This document shows, in pieces, positions 7,543 through 14,290 of a DNA stretch of 16,966 nt. Origin of the DNA: an uncultured Collinsella sp. Lineage in GTDB: Bacteria > Actinomycetota > Coriobacteriia > Coriobacteriales > Coriobacteriaceae. The stretch covers positions 1 to 16,966 of the forward strand of contig CABUBZ010000043.1 of NCBI GenBank assembly GCA_902489945.1, in the 5' to 3' direction. The number at the start of each line of letters is the position of its first letter. Position 1 is the first letter of the stretch. The notes under the pieces are model-generated. The model was not told where the DNA came from. It made no database searches and was given only the letters and a program-made list of their open reading frames with translations. The translations under genes and the position numbers were made by a program.

Positions 7543-8247
7543 CTATCGGGCTGCCTGAACAAGCTGTTCAAGGGTACAGCCCTGCTGATAGATGTAGGTA
7601 AGGTATTGCGTGCATGCGCGATAAGCGTCAAAGGTCGCAAGCGCCGCCTCGACGTTTGAATACACCTTCCAAGCACCAAAAAACTTGTAGTTTTGGCCGT
7701 GCTGGGCAATAAACTGATGCACGTCTTCGTAGGGGTAGCCCAAAAAATACCCAATTTCGTGAGGAAACTCGCATGTGCAGCTCTTATCGCACGCTTCGTT
7801 CTGAGCGAGAACGCAAGGTCCGCTGTCGCAGGCGCTTTCCGCAACGTTGCTGCTCGCCAGCGTAATGCGTGCGGCTAGATGCACAAGGGATGCGGACAGG
7901 TTGCCAACGTCGTAGCCTTCGGTGGCAAGAGCTGCTGCGGCTCGAGGGTCGGATAAGTAGCGCATGAGGGCGGCGGAGCGGTACACGTAGATCAGCGCTC
8001 CGCAGGGACGCCAGACCAGGACGCTCATGTGGATGCCGAGTGGCTCGAGCTCGCGGTTGCATTGGGCTATGACGGCAAGCAGACGCGTGCGACGCGCTTC
8101 GATATGAGGGTTGCCGGGCTGTTCGTTTTGGTTTGCGTAGGGACCGGGATAGGTAAAGAGTGAAGCGGGTTTGATGCCCGCGAGCGTGGGGGAGCAGTTG
8201 CGCACGACGGTCGTTTGAAACGTTGGAATGTCGATGGTTCGAGTCAC
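7543..8247 (-). CDS. DUF3793 family protein with Cys-rich insert
   Basis: Soluble protein of 234 residues that I recognise as DUF3793 from CSPTLAGIKPASLF (18-31), the CNRELEPLGI segment (63-72), LVWRPCGALIYVYR, FPHEIGYFLGYPYEDV (161-176) and GAWKVY. The biochemical function is unknown; such genes are often seen beside flavodoxin and iron/metal genes in anaerobes. Between the second helical part and FPHEIG lies a short insert with five cysteines (Cys140, 145, 153, 157, 159; spacing C-x4-C-x7-C-x3-C-x-C) that could bind a metal or cluster. The GTG start at 8247 follows AAAGGAGC. It is upstream of flavodoxin and divergent from the HMA protein gene. I infer a role in metal or redox homeostasis, unproven. 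Confidence 0.85.
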   Translation of the reverse strand: MTRTIDIPTFQTTVVRNCSPTLAGIKPASLFTYPGPYANQNEQPGNPHIEARRTRLLAVIAQCNRELEPLGIHMSVLVWRPCGALIYVYRSAALMRYLSDPRAAAALATEGYDVGNLSASLVHLAARITLASSNVAESACDSGPCVLAQNEACDKSCTCEFPHEIGYFLGYPYEDVHQFIAQHGQNYKFFGAWKVYSNVEAALATFDAYRACTQYLTYIYQQGCTLEQLVQAAR

Positions 8248-8286
8248 GGTGCTCCTTTCGGTTCCTTATCTGTTAACCTAGGAAAA

Positions 8287-8314
8287 CTTATACACGAAAG
8301 TAAGCCTTGGTCAA
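8287..8314 (-). promoter_or_regulatory. Promoter of the DUF3793-flavodoxin operon
   Basis: On the minus strand TTGACC (8309-8314) and TATAAG (8287-8292) are 16 bases apart, about 40 bases before the DUF3793 start. The region is AT-rich. Just downstream, CTAGGTTA resembles one half of a DtxR/IdeR box, but the other half is not recognisable. Confidence 0.6.
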
Positions 8315-8370
8315 CTAAAAAGTTTGAATTGGGAAACTATTTGACCGAACTGACACGAGTTTGGGGTAAG

Positions 8371-8394
8371 ATGGGGGACACCCCATGGGGGTAT
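8371..8394. promoter_or_regulatory. CsoR-like GC-tract palindrome upstream of the HMA protein gene
   Basis: Two overlapping palindromes are present: ATGGGG-GACA-CCCCAT (8371-8386) and ACACCCC-ATG-GGGGTAT (8378-8394). The latter reads ATACCCCCATGGGGTGT on the other strand, close to the TACCCC/GGGGTA pattern of copper-sensing CsoR operators. It overlaps a possible -10 (TAAGAT, 8367-8372) and lies before the ribosome binding site. A copper-responsive repressor site is inferred; no CsoR gene is in the window. Confidence 0.5.
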
Positions 8395-8424
8395 TTGGCT
8401 AGAGCTTTAATGGGAGGGGAACAT

Positions 8425-8808
8425 ATGGAAGACCTGCTTAACCCTGCAAATCTTATCGTGCTTGCCGTAATTGCCGTCGGCATGTTTTTTGGATTGCGAC
8501 GTATTGTCGCCTCGACGCACGGCAAAAGCTGTTGCAGCGATGGCGCGTGCGGTAAGAAGATCAAGAGGGCTGTGGTGACCGATACCGATGAGTCTCACTA
8601 CCCCTATAGCGCAGAACTGCTCATCGGCGGTATGAGCTGCGACGGCTGTGCTCAAAACGTCGCGAATGCTTTGAATGCGCTGGATGGCATTTGGGCCACG
8701 GTGACGTATGCCGATCACACGGCGAACGTGCGCTCTAAAAACCCAATCGATCGCGAGGCGCTCGAGGGCGCCGTGAAGGGCGCAGGCTATTACGTCATGA
8801 AGCTATAG
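8425..8808 (+). CDS. Membrane-tethered heavy-metal-associated (HMA) protein
   Basis: A 127-residue protein with three parts. Residues ~9-27 are one N-terminal membrane helix. Residues 34-45 are a Cys-rich patch (Cys36, 37, 42), reminiscent of the FeoB-associated Cys-rich membrane proteins. Residues ~61-125 are an HMA/CopZ-like domain with the metal-binding motif GMSCDGC (Cys72, Cys75). HMA domains bind Cu(I) or similar soft metals and pass them to P-type ATPases or repressors. The ATG at 8425 follows GGGAGGGGA (8412-8420); upstream in-frame codons lack such a site and cover the promoter region. It is divergent from DUF3793-flavodoxin and convergent with yolD, 21 bases away. A CsoR-like palindrome upstream supports a copper role. 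No metal pump lies in the window. Confidence 0.88.
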   Translation: MEDLLNPANLIVLAVIAVGMFFGLRRIVASTHGKSCCSDGACGKKIKRAVVTDTDESHYPYSAELLIGGMSCDGCAQNVANALNALDGIWATVTYADHTANVRSKNPIDREALEGAVKGAGYYVMKL

Positions 8809-8829
8809 GGTCGGACGTATCGCTTGCGC

Positions 8830-9255
8830 CTAGGCACGGCCGCGCAGCTCGATATCCTGGATATCGTCGAATTTGATGGCGATGTCGCGGAGTTTGAGCA
8901 GCTTGAACGCGGGAAGCACCTCGTCGAGAATGCCGGTGCGGGCACGATAGCCATACGTATCGTAATAGGTGACGCGCACCAGGTCGCCGCGCTTGAGCCC
9001 CTCGAGCTTATTCGAAAGCTCGAGGGCTTTTTCTTCCGTCAGTTCACATTTGGGCTCAACGGTAATCTCTTGCTTGCGTACGAGCTCGTAGTATCCCGTG
9101 AGAGCGGCGAATGGCATAAACTGTGCGGCGCGGTTGGCGCGAACGGCGCCGTTGGCGGTGAGTTTGGGGTCGGCGGTGCGACGCCTTCCCTCGGGGTCTG
9201 CTAGACGTTCGAAGGGAGTCGGCGGGCGCATTGGCTGTTGTTTGGATTTAGGCAC
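8830..9255 (-). CDS. YolD-like family protein
   Basis: A 141-residue protein of the YolD-like family, recognised from NRAAQFMPFAALTGYYELVRKQE followed by the RGDLVRVTYYDTYGYRARTGILDEV beta segment. Family genes commonly sit next to Y-family polymerases of the UvrX/UmuC type and may act with them in damage tolerance, though the mechanism is not established. The GTG start at 9255 overlaps the last bases of the polymerase gene (stop at 9248-9250), and GGGGGA lies just upstream, so translation is probably coupled. The order polymerase then yolD on one strand makes a two-gene SOS operon behind the LexA-like box at 10782-10801. The N-terminal ~30 residues are basic and Pro-rich, probably disordered. 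Confidence 0.88.
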   Translation of the reverse strand: MPKSKQQPMRPPTPFERLADPEGRRRTADPKLTANGAVRANRAAQFMPFAALTGYYELVRKQEITVEPKCELTEEKALELSNKLEGLKRGDLVRVTYYDTYGYRARTGILDEVLPAFKLLKLRDIAIKFDDIQDIELRGRA

Positions 9256-10774
9256 GATGTCCCCCTACCTGGTCGTTGCGTTCGCGCGCGGTGGCACCGG
9301 CGGTAAAGCTTAGTCCCTTAACCAGCGCGTTCTTGCCGTATTTGCCTTTTACAGCCAGCACGGCGCGTGCCAGGTCACGCTCGCGCTCATCGGCCTCGAC
9401 GTCGCTAAACAGATCGATGGTGGCAAATTCTTCGGGCATAAGGTTTCCGAAGCCCAGGTTAATACGTTTGACAGGTCGTTTTGGATCGACGGTCTGCGCC
9501 CACAGGTCATCGAAGTAGCCCATGATCTTCTTAAACGAATTGGTTCGTTCGGGTAGCTTTCGAGACGCGTTGGAATGGGCAAAGAGCGCGGCATAACCGC
9601 CACGCGGCTTACCGCCGTGCTCGCCCACGAAGATGCCGTCAATCGCCTGTGCCTCGCGAACCATGCGAAGGCGCTCATCGTCGCGCTGGACGGGCTTGGG
9701 CGCGCGGGGTGCAAGTTCGGGGCCATCGCTTGCGGTCGGCTCGACACCTGAGGTGCTTGAGCGTAGGTGCCCGCAGCCGTCGATGTATTGCGCTGTGCCG
9801 CTGGCATCGAGCCGGCGGATATCAGCACGCTCGCTTGCATAGCCCACAAACAGCGAGATGCTGTCGCAGACCACGTGCTTGTCGACCAGGTCCAGTACGG
9901 CTGCATCAACCATCTCGCGCAACACCGTATAGGCCTGTTCGTAGGCATAGCCCTTCGAGAGCACCTGTCCGGTCGTGGTCGAGGTTGCCTGGGGGCGATA
10001 GGCCTGGATGTCGGCGATGGTTGTCGGTTCGCGCCCAAAAGCGTGGTCGATCAGGTACTCGGCATTGACGCCGAGCTCGTCATAGAGCAGGTTCTCGTCG
10101 AGGGCCGCGACGCCCATCAGGTCGTAGACGCCGTACTTTTCGAGACGCGCCGCCACGCCGGGGCCAATACCCCAGATGTCGGTGATGGGGCGATGCGGCC
10201 AGATCTCCTTGCGAAAGGTCTCGTCGTCAAGTTTCCCGATACGGCTGGGCGCGTGTTTGGCGGTGATGTCGAGCGCCACTTTTGCTTGGAATAGGTTGGG
10301 TCCGATACCGACCGTTGCGGTGATGCCGGTACGGCGCAAAACTTCGTCGCGCAGCATGCAGGCAAAGCCTTCGTCATCGGTGTGATAGAGGTCCAAATAG
10401 GGCGTGACGTCGATAAAGCACTCGTCGATTGAATAGACGTGGACGTCTTGCGGGCTTACGTACTCCAGGTAGATACCGTAGATCTGCGCCGATACCTCCA
10501 TATAGTGCTGCATGCGCGGTACGGCTTTGATGTAGTCGATGCCGTTGGGAATTTCGAACAAGCGGCAGCGGTTATGGATACCGAGGTCCTTCATCGCCTG
10601 TGTGATGGCCAAGCAGATCGTCGTGCGGCCGCGAGACTCGTCGGCCACGACCAAGTTGGTGGTAAGCGGATCGAGCCCACGGTCGACACACTCGACGCTG
10701 GCGTAAAACGTCTTAAGGTCGATACAGATGTACGTACGCCGACCGTGCTCCACCGGGTCCTCCTCATCAAACAC
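9248..10774 (-). CDS. Y-family DNA polymerase (UmuC/UvrX/DinB-like)
   Basis: Translesion DNA polymerase of 508 residues, longer than typical DinB (~350) or UvrX (~420). Catalytic metal ligands are Asp19 in CIDLKTFYASVEC, with the steric-gate aromatic at 23-24, and Asp117/Glu118 in YSIDECF. The thumb helix-hairpin-helix follows at ~200-225 (ITDIWGIGPGVAARLEKYGV). The little-finger region contains a Pro/Ala-rich, probably disordered insert around 340-380, which explains the length. GTG at 10774 is preceded by TAGGAA; no better start exists. It overlaps yolD by 8 bases. A palindromic LexA-like box and a TATTAT -10 element lie immediately upstream, so SOS induction is expected. The class is certain; the subfamily name is not. 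Confidence 0.92.
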   Translation of the reverse strand: MFDEEDPVEHGRRTYICIDLKTFYASVECVDRGLDPLTTNLVVADESRGRTTICLAITQAMKDLGIHNRCRLFEIPNGIDYIKAVPRMQHYMEVSAQIYGIYLEYVSPQDVHVYSIDECFIDVTPYLDLYHTDDEGFACMLRDEVLRRTGITATVGIGPNLFQAKVALDITAKHAPSRIGKLDDETFRKEIWPHRPITDIWGIGPGVAARLEKYGVYDLMGVAALDENLLYDELGVNAEYLIDHAFGREPTTIADIQAYRPQATSTTTGQVLSKGYAYEQAYTVLREMVDAAVLDLVDKHVVCDSISLFVGYASERADIRRLDASGTAQYIDGCGHLRSSTSGVEPTASDGPELAPRAPKPVQRDDERLRMVREAQAIDGIFVGEHGGKPRGGYAALFAHSNASRKLPERTNSFKKIMGYFDDLWAQTVDPKRPVKRINLGFGNLMPEEFATIDLFSDVEADERERDLARAVLAVKGKYGKNALVKGLSFTAGATARERNDQVGGHRA

Positions 10775-10781
10775 ATGTTCC

Positions 10782-10801
10782 TATCGAATACTTGTTCGAT
10801 A
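10782..10801 (-). promoter_or_regulatory. LexA/SOS box of the polymerase-yolD operon
   Basis: The 20 bases form a palindrome with perfect 7-base arms, TATCGAA and TTCGATA. The core CGAAT-ACTT-GTTCG (10785-10798) differs in one base from the Gram-positive LexA consensus CGAAC-N4-GTTCG. It lies 7 bases before the GTG start. A -10-like TATTAT (10799-10804, minus strand) overlaps its edge, so repressor binding would block transcription. Confidence 0.78.
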
Positions 10802-10807
10802 ATACCA

Positions 10808-10860
10808 GACCTGCCAAAAAGGGACAGGTTTATTTTGGTCGGTAAATCGCTTGGCCTATC
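10808..10860 (+). repeat. Dispersed repeat, copy A
   Basis: These 53 bases match the reverse complement of 12241-12293 at 45 of 53 positions without gaps, with the core CCAAAAAGGGACAGGTTT followed by ATTTTGG identical. The copy starts four bases from the -10 of the polymerase promoter and would provide its -35 region. The core somewhat resembles GGGACAG-type motifs seen near REP-associated transposases, from memory only. Confidence 0.78.
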
Positions 10861-10866
10861 TAAAAG

Positions 10867-10890
10867 AAACCCGTCCTTTTTGGTAGGTTT
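10867..10890 (-). repeat. Partial third copy forming an inverted pair with copy A
   Basis: Bases 10867-10890 read in reverse complement match 10807-10831 at about 20 of 24 positions with one gap, centred on CCAAAAAGG. The pair could fold as a 24-base stem around a 35-base loop in the region between the polymerase and PAP2 genes. Confidence 0.6.
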
Positions 10891-10949
10891 ACGGGGCGCT
10901 TACGCTAGGTCGTTAACCTTGATGTGATGGATACGCTGAAGGGATATGG

Positions 10950-11573
10950 ATGACCGCCGATATGGGTGATCTTGCGCTTTTGGTACTGGCCGTGCTGTGT
11001 CTTGCAGTCTTTGCTTGCCTGCTGGTTAAGGTGCTTAAGCGACAGGCCATGAGAATCGACAGGTTGGGCTACGCGCTTTTCGTTGAGAAGCTTCGTTCGC
11101 CGGCGTTGACGGTTGCGATGAAATCCGTTTCGAACATGGCATCGCTACCGGTTGTCGTGGGCGTGCTGGTCGCCACGTTTATATGGGCGCCCTGTCGGAT
11201 TCAGGTTATGTGCGCCGCTGTCAATGTCGGCGTCATCAGTGCCATCGATCAGCTCCTTAAGGTGTTGGTGCGCCGCCCTCGCCCCCAAGGATATCGGCTT
11301 GTGGAGGCTCCGGGACTCAGTTTTCCCTCGGGCCATTCGATGGCTGCTATGGCGTTTTACGGATATGGCATATGGCTCGTGCAGGGAGGAGCCGGCGGCC
11401 TTTCGTCTAACGTGTTTGCCGTGATGGCGCTTGCGTGCGTCATTCTCGCTGTTGGTGTCAGTCGCATTTATCTGGGGGTGCACTACGCTTCTGATGTACT
11501 GGGTGGATTTTGCCTGGCGCTAGCTTGGCTCATCTTATTTGTGCGCCTGGTGCCTCCGTTTATCGCGGCATAG
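10950..11573 (+). CDS. PAP2-family membrane phosphatase
   Basis: Integral membrane lipid phosphatase of 207 residues with about six hydrophobic helices. All three PAP2 signatures are intact: K-x6-RP at Lys104-Pro112, PSGH at 126-129, and SR-x5-H-x3-D at Ser171-Asp182. His129 and His178 are the expected catalytic histidines, on the outer face. Likely roles are undecaprenyl-pyrophosphate recycling for cell-wall synthesis (BcrC type) or phosphatidylglycerol-phosphate dephosphorylation (PgpB type); the sequence does not decide. The ATG at 10950 follows GAAGGGA with a five-base spacer. It is divergent from the SOS operon; its upstream region contains repeat copy A and the partial copy, and no clear promoter could be fixed. 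Confidence 0.92.
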   Translation: MTADMGDLALLVLAVLCLAVFACLLVKVLKRQAMRIDRLGYALFVEKLRSPALTVAMKSVSNMASLPVVVGVLVATFIWAPCRIQVMCAAVNVGVISAIDQLLKVLVRRPRPQGYRLVEAPGLSFPSGHSMAAMAFYGYGIWLVQGGAGGLSSNVFAVMALACVILAVGVSRIYLGVHYASDVLGGFCLALAWLILFVRLVPPFIAA

Positions 11574-11711
11574 CCATCTGTGCGTCCCGTTTTGATTGAT
11601 TCGGGTTTTAACGCAGCCCTAAAGAGCACGAAACAGCTCGGAAAACCTTGCTTCGTAGCATGAGCCTAACGATCTGTTTCACCTTAAAAGCATGGAAGGG
11701 TTGTGGGGTAG

Positions 11712-12236
11712 ATGGTCAACTATGGGTTTGGTATGCCGACGCGCCTTGTTGCGGATGGAGACGTGGCTCGCTGGTGCGGACGATTGGTCGCTCACTACGG
11801 TGGCACCAAGGCGCTGGTCGTGCTGGGCGGTGACAAGCATACGCGCGATGAGCTCGTTGCGGCGGCGCTTGGGTCGCTTGACCGGGCATTGTTGGAGCGC
11901 GCGCTGTTCCGTTGTGGCTCGGTTGAGGGCGAGGGGGGAGACGAGCTGGTCGATGAGGCTGTTGCCTTGGCCACCGACGAGGGCGTCGACTTTGTGCTTG
12001 CGATTGGGGATGCCGACACGGCTGGATTTGCGCGCGAGGTTGCCCGTCGTATGGCGGTGCTCGATTCTGGCGAGGACGGTTTTGTTCCCCATGGCTGCAT
12101 TGTCTCGGAGGGAAAGGTGCCTGCGGCTGTGGGTAGAGGCGAAGTGCCCGTCTTTGCCATTATCGCGCCTGAGCTCCTGGATGGCATTGGCTCTCCCTTG
12201 CGCGAGTTGCTCGCCAGTGTGTGCGCCGCCGCATAG
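11712..12236 (+). CDS. Stand-alone N-terminal-domain remnant of an iron-containing alcohol dehydrogenase
   Basis: A 174-residue protein resembling only the N-terminal Rossmann-like half of Fe-type alcohol dehydrogenases (butanol dehydrogenase class, ~390 residues). Recognisable parts are NYGFGMPTRLVADGD near the start, ALVVLGG (~34-40), and VDEAVALATDEGVDFVLAIG (~79-98). The nucleotide motif that should read GGGS-x2-D-x2-K is degenerate here (GDADTAGFAREVA), and the whole C-terminal metal-binding helical domain is absent. The frame is intact, so it may be a decayed remnant or a domain with another use. The ATG at 11712 follows GGGGTAG, a weak ribosome binding site. The repeat copy at 12241-12293 begins five bases after its stop, suggesting a rearrangement there. 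Family call moderate; activity unlikely. Confidence 0.6.
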   Translation: MVNYGFGMPTRLVADGDVARWCGRLVAHYGGTKALVVLGGDKHTRDELVAAALGSLDRALLERALFRCGSVEGEGGDELVDEAVALATDEGVDFVLAIGDADTAGFAREVARRMAVLDSGEDGFVPHGCIVSEGKVPAAVGRGEVPVFAIIAPELLDGIGSPLRELLASVCAAA

Positions 12237-12240
12237 TTTT

Positions 12241-12293
12241 GATAGGTAAAGCGTTTGACCTGCCAAAATAAACCTGTCCCTTTTTGGTCGGTC
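12241..12293 (-). repeat. Dispersed repeat, copy B
   Basis: Inverted counterpart of copy A (10808-10860), 45 of 53 bases identical. It contains its own short palindrome, CCAAAA to TTTTTGG (12263-12287). It starts five bases after the alcohol-dehydrogenase-like frame and lies upstream of pgi. Confidence 0.78.
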
Positions 12294-12368
12294 GCCGTTT
12301 GGGGGCGGATTGATAACGCTCGCTGATTACGGTCTTGACCTGAGCTAGAATAGTGGCATCTGAATGTC

Positions 12369-12392
12369 CGGGCGCATGGGGACACGCGCCCG
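12369..12392 (+). promoter_or_regulatory. Hairpin in the pgi 5' leader
   Basis: CGGGCGC (12369-12375) pairs with GCGCCCG (12386-12392) around a 10-base loop, just before the strong ribosome binding site GAGGAGGA (12399-12406). A -10-like TAGAAT lies at 12346-12351, but no good -35 fits, so the promoter is not fixed. Confidence 0.4.
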
Positions 12393-12410
12393 TATGCTGA
12401 GGAGGACTTT

Positions 12411-14106
12411 ATGGCAACTGTTGCCGCACCTATCGACGCCACGTCGACCGCCGCTTGGAAGGCGCTCGAGGCTCATCAGGAGAAGCTCGAGGCCGAGGGC
12501 ATCGACCTCAAGGCCTGGTTCGCCGCCGATCCCGAGCGCGTGAACAAGCTGAGCTTTGACGCCGGTGACCTGCATTTCGATCTATCCAAGAACCTGGTGA
12601 CCGACGAGACCGTTAAGCTGCTGTGCGATTTGGCCCGCGAGGTTAAGCTCGAGGAGCGCCGCGAAGCCATGTTCTCCGGCGAGCACATCAACACTACCGA
12701 GGACCGCGCCGTGCTGCACACCGCGCTGCGCCGCCCGGCGAGCGAGAAGGGCCAGCTCATCGTTGACGGCCAGGATGTTGTCGCCGACGTGCACGAGGTC
12801 CTCGACCGTATGTATGCCTTTGCCGAGCGCGTGCGCTCCGGTGAGTGGAAGGGCGTTACCGGCAAGAAGATCGAGCACCTGGTGTCCATCGGCATCGGCG
12901 GCTCCGATCTGGGCCCGGTCATGGCCTACGAGGCCCTGCGTCCCTACGCCGACGCCGGCATCGACTGCCGCTACATTTCCAACATCGATCCCAACGACCA
13001 GGCCGAGAAGCTCAAGGGCCTGGATCCCGAGACCACGCTCGTGATCATCGTCTCCAAGACCTTTACCACGCTCGAGACGCTTACCAACGCTCGCGAGGTC
13101 AAGACTTGGATGCTCGAGCAGCTCAAGGCCCAGGGCGCCATCGACGGCTCCGATGAGCAGAACGCCGAGGCTGTGGCTAAGCACTTTGTCGCCGTCTCTA
13201 CCGCACTCGACAAGGTCGAGGCCTTCGGTATCGACCCGGCCAACGCCTTTGGCTTCTGGAACTGGGTCGGCGGCCCGTTACTCCGTTGACTCCGCCGTGG
13301 GCCTGTCCCTGATCGTCGTGCTCGGTCCCGAGCGCTTCCAGCAGTTCCTCGAGGGCTTCCACGCCATCGACGAGTACTTCTGCAACACTCCGCTCGAGCA
13401 GAACGCCGTTGCGCTGATGGGCCTGCTCAATGTCTGGTACGTCAACTTCTTTGGCTCCAAGAGCCATGCCGTGCTGCCGTACTGCCAGTACCTGCATCGC
13501 TTCCCGGCTTACCTGCAGCAGCTCACCATGGAGTCCAACGGCAAGCATGTCCGTTGGGACGGCAGCGCCGTGACCTCCGATACCGGTGAGATCTACTGGG
13601 GCGAGCCCGGCACCAACGGCCAGCACGCCTTCTATCAGCTGCTGCATCAGGGCACCGTGGTGGTTCCGGCCGACTTTATCGCCTTCGCCAACACTGCTAA
13701 CCCGGCGACCGACGGTGGCCAGGACGTCCATGAGCTGTTCCTGGGCAACTTCCTCGCTCAGACCAAGGCGCTTGCCTTTGGTAAGACGGCTGACGAGGTC
13801 CGTGCCGAGGGCACGCCCGAGCAAATCGTCCCGGCTCGCTGCTTTGAGGGCAACCGCCCGACGACCTCGATCTTCGGCGACACGCTGACCCCGTTCGCGC
13901 TTGGTGAGCTCATCGCCCTGTACGAGCACATCGTGTTTATCGAGGGTACGGTTTGGGGTATCGACTCCTACGACCAGTGGGGTGTCGAACTGGGCAAGCA
14001 GCTTGCCAAGCAGATCACGCCTGCCTTCCACGACGACGCTGCCAAGGCCGAGCAGGACGCTTCGACCCAGGCACTCATCGAGTTCTATCGCGCTCACCGC
14101 AAGTAG
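12411..14106 (+). pseudogene. pgi: Glucose-6-phosphate isomerase, frameshifted
   Basis: Interconverts glucose-6-phosphate and fructose-6-phosphate in glycolysis and gluconeogenesis. The first frame runs 288 codons from ATG 12411 to WNWVGG, then goes out of frame and stops at 13289. The rest continues in the +1 frame from RYSVDSAVG to the stop at 14106. Removing one C from the CCC at 13274-13276 restores a 564-residue protein of normal length. Family parts are all present: the phosphate loop GIGGSDLGP (161-169), SKTFTT (215-220), the catalytic Glu in MESNGK, His in NGQHAFYQ and Lys in ELGKQLAK. Codon use is strongly biased, as in highly expressed genes, and there is no other lesion. This is therefore either a very recent mutation or a sequencing/assembly error. 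The ribosome binding site GAGGAGGA is strong. Confidence 0.92.
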
Positions 14107-14135
14107 TCTTTGTCTGCTGAGCTAGCTCATCGAAG

Positions 14136-14169
14136 AAGGGGCCCGTATCTGTTGGGATACGGGCCCTTT
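14136..14169 (+). terminator. Intrinsic terminator after pgi
   Basis: AAGGGGCCCGTATC (14136-14149) pairs with GATACGGGCCCTTT (14156-14169), one G-U pair included, around the loop TGTTGG. The downstream sequence GCAATTTGCC is moderately T-rich. It lies 30 bases after the pgi stop. Confidence 0.85.
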
Positions 14170-14290
14170 GCAATTTGCCATTTGTCCGCAATCGTTCGGT
14201 GTGTTTTGCATTCGTCCTCAATTAATCCGTGTGAGGGACGCCCGCCTCGGATATGATGAAGCGCGATAAAAGCGATGCAGGGAGGCATAT

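Noticed and set aside
8234..8245. GGTTCGAGTC, resembling a tRNA T-loop
   Set aside because: It lies inside the DUF3793 coding start, and no cloverleaf arms or anticodon stem can be formed around it.
8266..8284. DtxR/IdeR iron box downstream of the DUF3793 promoter
   Set aside because: Only one half (CTAGGTTA on the minus strand) matches; the other half is absent, so it is not listed as a site.
12582..14097. Long minus-strand frames (200 and 299 codons) opposite pgi
   Set aside because: They are shadows of pgi codon bias; the plus strand carries conserved pgi sequence through the whole region.
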